NCBI GenBank assembly: GCA_029858165.1 | Contig: JAOUFO010000008.1 | Location: 1-18,484, forward strand | DNA from: Deltaproteobacteria bacterium | GTDB lineage: Bacteria > SAR324 > JACQKK01 | Direction of reading: 5' to 3' | Length of the DNA: 18,484 nt | In this document: in pieces, positions 16,444-18,484 of the stretch | Layout: every line of letters begins with the position of its first letter | Position numbering within the stretch: position 1 is the first letter of the stretch | Notes under the pieces: model-generated | Told to the model about the DNA's origin: nothing | Database searches by the model: none | The model's input: only the letters and a program-made list of their open reading frames with translations | Position numbers and translations under genes: made by a program

Positions 16444-16473
16444 ATTATAACCTGTTCAAAAAAATGCTGTCCA
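16444..16473 (-). promoter_or_regulatory. Candidate promoter of the methyltransferase gene
   Basis: On the minus strand TGGACA (16473-16468) is followed by an 18-base spacer and a perfect TATAAT (16449-16444), which ends 12 bases before the ATG. The -35 box lies inside the first bases of repeat copy 2. Transcription would start only about five bases before the ATG, giving an almost leaderless mRNA. Confidence 0.4.
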
Positions 16474-16620
16474 GCGGTTCACCGCCTTTCTCTTTGGGCT
16501 TTCTTTATGGGGCTTTGCCCCAAACCCCACAAGGGAACAAAGTTCCCTTGACCCTGTTCATGTGTTCTACACAACCTGTAAAAGGGGGGGCGGGGGGGCA
16601 TGCTCCCCCGCAATGCTTTT
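16467..16620 (+). repeat. Interspersed repeat copy 2 (internal hairpin deleted)
   Basis: It matches copy 1 (1310-1510, opposite strand) module by module: GGTTCACC (16476-16483), GGGGC/GCCCC hairpin (16509-16521), 9-bp stem CAAGGGAAC/GTTCCCTTG with loop AAA (16530-16550), TCTACACA, GTAAAAGGGGG and the G/C-run palindrome. It lacks the stretch between the two GGTTCACC repeats, as if lost by recombination between them. Confidence 0.85.
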
Positions 16621-16686
16621 TGATTTTGGGGTTCTTGTCCGGCAACCAGCACCGCAAAACATCCCTCTCCCCCCGCGCTTCGCGCG

Positions 16687-16710
16687 CCCCCTCCCCACAC
16701 AGGGAGGGGG
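16687..16710. repeat. Perfect 9-bp stem-loop
   Basis: CCCCCTCCC (16687-16695) and GGGAGGGGG (16702-16710) pair perfectly around the loop CACACA. Just upstream, CGCGC-TTCG-type sequence adds a second short GC palindrome. It resembles the short palindromic intergenic repeats common in GC-rich proteobacteria. Confidence 0.7.
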
Positions 16711-16801
16711 CAATAACCTTCTACATTTCAATGGATTCAACAAACTGCAAACCCGTACAGCCACCAGCCGAATGGATGAGACTCTCCTCAACCAGCACAT
16801 C

Positions 16802-16859
16802 CCGCCCCTCCCTGGATGGGGAGGGGCAGGTCGCATAATGCGACCGGGGAGAGGGGCGG
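16802..16859. repeat. Nested inverted repeat with perfect palindrome core
   Basis: Outer arms CCGCCCCTC (16802-16810) and GAGGGGCGG (16851-16859) are perfect complements. Inside lies GGTCGCATAATGCGACC (16829-16845), a perfect 8-bp inverted repeat around one base. It could be a folded RNA element or a protein-binding palindrome. It has no copy elsewhere in the window. Confidence 0.7.
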
Positions 16860-16978
16860 TTGGGGCGGGCTGATTGCACTTCTTTTGGGGGTTCCTGTCC
16901 AGCACCAGCACAGCCTTGCGTTGTGTCGCCTGTCGGCTCCAAACGCCAATGGCTGGCTGGTGCCTTTCTTTTTGGGGT

Positions 16979-17054
16979 TCCTGTCCAGCGGTTCACCACC
17001 GCCACGGGCCTTCCGGCCCGCTTGGGGCGGGGTTCACCGCCTTTCTTTTTGGGG
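16979..17054 (+). repeat. Interspersed repeat copy 3 (left half)
   Basis: About 75 bases are nearly identical to the left end of copy 1, from TGTCCAGCGG through both GGTTCACC repeats (16990-16997 and 17031-17038) to CTTTCTTTTTGG. The hairpin between the direct repeats (CGGGCC-TTCC-GGCCCG, 17005-17020) differs in sequence from copy 1 but pairs perfectly. It ends at the SDR stop codon. Confidence 0.85.
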
Positions 17055-17055
17055 T

Positions 17056-17946
17056 TTATTCTCCGGTTTCATCCAGACCGCACAATTGAGAGCTGACGCG
17101 CCACAGTTGTTCGCCATGGGCGTCGTTGAGGGCGGCCTTGGACGGCCCGGCTGTTTTTTGGCGGATAAAGAACCCTCCCGACCCCTTGCCCGACAACACC
17201 TCATCCTGGGAGGAGGCCAGATACACACTGGTGGCCGCCCCTTTGGCCGGGGAAAGGTAAAACGGGCGGAACAGCCGGTACATCCAGGGCAGGCCGTCAA
17301 ACAACCCGGTTTTCACCACTCCCGGATGAAGGGAGTGGGCCGTAATCCCCAGACCGCCCCACCTTTTGGCCAATTGGCGGGTAAACATCACCTGGGCCAG
17401 TTTGGATTGGCTGTAGGCTTTGGAATAGGTGTATCCCCGGGTCAACTGCAAATCATCAAAATGGATGCGCCCGAAATAGTGAAAAGAAGAAGACACGCTG
17501 ATGACCCGCCCCTGGGCCTGGGCCAGGGGCTTTTGCAGCAGCCGGGTGAGCAGGAATCCGGCCAGGTAATTGACGGCGAACTGGGTTTCCAGACCGTCCG
17601 GGGTTTGAATGCGGCGGGCGGGCCAGACCCCGGCATTGTTGATCAGCACATCCAGCCGGGGGGCCAGGGCGGTCACAGCTTCGGCCAATTGGCGGACCTG
17701 GTCCAGGAGGGACAGGTCCGCCAGCAACAACACCGGCTCCCGGTTTGCGGCTTGAAGCCTCTCCGGCTCTGCTGTTTGGGGCATGTCCATCCCTGCCGCC
17801 CGGCGGACCTCCTCCAAAACCGACTGCCCCTTTTGGGGGTTTCTGGCGGTCAATATCAACCTGGCCCCTTTGGCGGCCAAAGCCAGTGCGGTGGCCCGGC
17901 CGATACCCCCGGTGGCTCCGGTGATCAAAACCGTTTTGCCGATCAT
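17056..17946 (-). CDS. Short-chain dehydrogenase/reductase (retinol dehydrogenase-like)
   Basis: This 296-aa protein is a classical SDR with an NAD(P)-binding motif Thr-Gly-Ala-Thr-Gly-Gly-Ile-Gly at 9-16. An Ala-Asp-Leu stretch at 76-78 contacts the adenine, Asn-Asn-Ala-Gly lies at 103-106, serines at 152-154 precede the catalytic Tyr178-x-x-x-Lys182, and His-Pro-Gly follows near 208-210. An Arg at 35 after strand 2 suggests NADPH preference. The long insert around 52-70 and the Lys-Leu-Ala run after the active site resemble retinol dehydrogenase/WW-domain oxidoreductase-like bacterial SDRs; the substrate is unknown. AAAGG about 8 bases before the ATG supports this start. Repeat copy 3 follows the TAA directly. 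It is divergent from msrP, with a 199-bp spacer. Confidence 0.92.
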   Translation of the reverse strand: MIGKTVLITGATGGIGRATALALAAKGARLILTARNPQKGQSVLEEVRRAAGMDMPQTAEPERLQAANREPVLLLADLSLLDQVRQLAEAVTALAPRLDVLINNAGVWPARRIQTPDGLETQFAVNYLAGFLLTRLLQKPLAQAQGRVISVSSSFHYFGRIHFDDLQLTRGYTYSKAYSQSKLAQVMFTRQLAKRWGGLGITAHSLHPGVVKTGLFDGLPWMYRLFRPFYLSPAKGAATSVYLASSQDEVLSGKGSGGFFIRQKTAGPSKAALNDAHGEQLWRVSSQLCGLDETGE

Positions 17947-18145
17947 GGATGGTGCCTTTCAAATTGTTGTGGCTTTAAAATATAACCTCCCCTTGTTGAC
18001 TATGCGCCGGTGATTGTGGGTGGGGCCTTTATATTTTGGAGAAATGTCCGGTATTTGACAAACTTTTGGGGAGTTGAGGGAGTATGTTTATATCAAGGGG
18101 GTGGCCCGCCCCGGAGGAAACCCCCAACCCTTGCCCAGGAATCCC
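17947..18145. other. Divergent spacer between SDR and msrP
   Basis: This 199-bp, relatively AT-rich region must hold both promoters. A TTGACA hexamer (18055-18060) points to msrP, but the nearest AT-rich -10-like sequence (TATGTTTATAT, from 18083) is 22 bases away, too far for a standard promoter. TATATT (minus strand, about 17980) may be the SDR -10. Neither is convincing. Confidence 0.35.
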
Positions 18146-18484
18146 ATGCTGATCCTCAAACCGCCGGATATTCCCTCCAGGGAAATCACCCCGGAAGCTC
18201 TGTATATCAGCCGCCGCCGGTTTATCCAAACCGGGGCGGTGTTGGGGGCGGGCCTGGCCCTGGGGGCTGCCGGGTGGAGCCGTACCGTGCGGGCTGCTCA
18301 AAAAGGGTTGGGAAAAATAACACCCGGCACCCCGGTTGCGGGGGAAACCCTGACCCCTTATGTTCATGCCACCAGCTACAACAATTTTTACGAACTGGGC
18401 ACCGACAAGGAGGACCCGGCCAAAAACGCCGGGCGGCTGGTGACAGACCCCTGGTCCATTGTGGTGGATGGCGAAGTTGCCAAA
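18146..18484 (+). CDS. msrP: Protein-methionine-sulfoxide reductase catalytic subunit MsrP (partial)
   Basis: The first 113 residues are visible; the gene runs off the right edge. A Tat signal (Ser-Arg-Arg-Arg-Phe-Ile-Gln, 22-28) followed by a Gly/Ala/Leu-rich hydrophobic core predicts export of the folded protein to the periplasm. The mature start has Ser-Tyr-Asn-Asn-Phe-Tyr-Glu-Leu-Gly (77-85), then Asp-Lys-Glu-Asp-Pro-Ala and an Asp-Pro-Trp-Ser segment, as in E. coli MsrP (YedY), the molybdopterin enzyme that repairs oxidised methionine in envelope proteins with the haem partner MsrQ. AGGA five bases before the ATG supports the start. The molybdenum-ligand cysteine and msrQ would lie beyond the window. 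Confidence 0.93.
   Translation, partial: MLILKPPDIPSREITPEALYISRRRFIQTGAVLGAGLALGAAGWSRTVRAAQKGLGKITPGTPVAGETLTPYVHATSYNNFYELGTDKEDPAKNAGRLVTDPWSIVVDGEVAK

Larger units (their letters stand above)
16432..17055. repeat. 624-bp gene-free repeat mosaic
   Basis: No credible gene lies here. The stretch is made of copy 2 of the interspersed repeat (16467-16620), a module TTTTGGGGTTC(C/T)TGTCC(A/G)GC that recurs at about 16623, 16883 and 16970, two large GC-rich hairpins (16687-16710 and 16802-16859), and partial copy 3 (16979-17054), which abuts the SDR stop. There is no transposase remnant. Repeated insertion or recombination of small non-coding elements is the likely origin. Confidence 0.8.

Noticed and set aside
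16432..17055. CRISPR array or insertion sequence in the repeat region
   Set aside because: The repeats are not evenly spaced, spacers are not unique and uniform, and there is no transposase or terminal inverted repeat pair bounding the region.
16816..17985. 389-codon open frame running from the repeat mosaic across the SDR gene
   Set aside because: It is antisense to a complete SDR with all catalytic motifs; its first part is made of repeat sequence.
18055..18093. msrP promoter with TTGACA and a downstream AT-rich box
   Set aside because: The spacing is 22 bases or more, outside the usual 16-18, so it is not called as a promoter feature.

Overview
The window reads as ordinary chromosomal DNA of a GC-rich Gram-negative bacterium, most likely a proteobacterium. 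The grounds are two probable lipoproteins with lipoboxes, a Tat-exported MsrP-type molybdoenzyme, a proteobacterial-type two-subunit glutamate synthase and a full-length Era. Coding sequence strongly prefers GGG (Gly) and CCC (Pro) codons, giving many homopolymer runs of 6 to 9 bases. I cannot name the genus from sequence alone. No rRNA, tRNA, CRISPR array, transposase or phage gene is visible.

Layout: positions 1-1283 (minus) hold the 5' part of a lipoprotein gene and, just upstream of it, a flippase-like membrane protein of the lysylphosphatidylglycerol synthase TM superfamily. Positions 1310-1510 are copy 1 of a hairpin-rich interspersed repeat. Positions 1516-7454 (minus) are gltB-gltD, overlapping by 1 base, preceded by a good sigma70-like promoter (7660-7688) and a 60-codon leader ORF whose stop overlaps the gltB start. 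Positions 7749-8480 (minus) encode a lipoprotein with an LRAT/permuted NlpC-P60-like His/Cys signature. Positions 8731-12871 hold three proteins I do not recognise (159, 786 and 314 aa), the 786-aa one on the minus strand with a rho-independent-type terminator.

Positions 12948-14615 (minus) hold era and a class I glutamine amidotransferase of the TrpG/PabA type. Positions 14754-15551 (plus) encode an unrecognised acidic protein with a winged-helix-like N-terminus. Positions 15595-16431 (minus) encode a SAM methyltransferase. Positions 16432-17055 are a 624-bp gene-free mosaic of repeats. Positions 17056-17946 (minus) encode a short-chain dehydrogenase, and the plus-strand 5' part of msrP runs off the end from 18146.

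Functionally the only tight unit is gltBD (ammonia assimilation: glutamine + 2-oxoglutarate to two glutamates). The rest is a collection of single genes. The observations most worth checking are the leader ORF and promoter in front of gltB, the repeat family with covarying hairpins and an apparently constrained reading frame, and the large orphan protein at 9353-11713.
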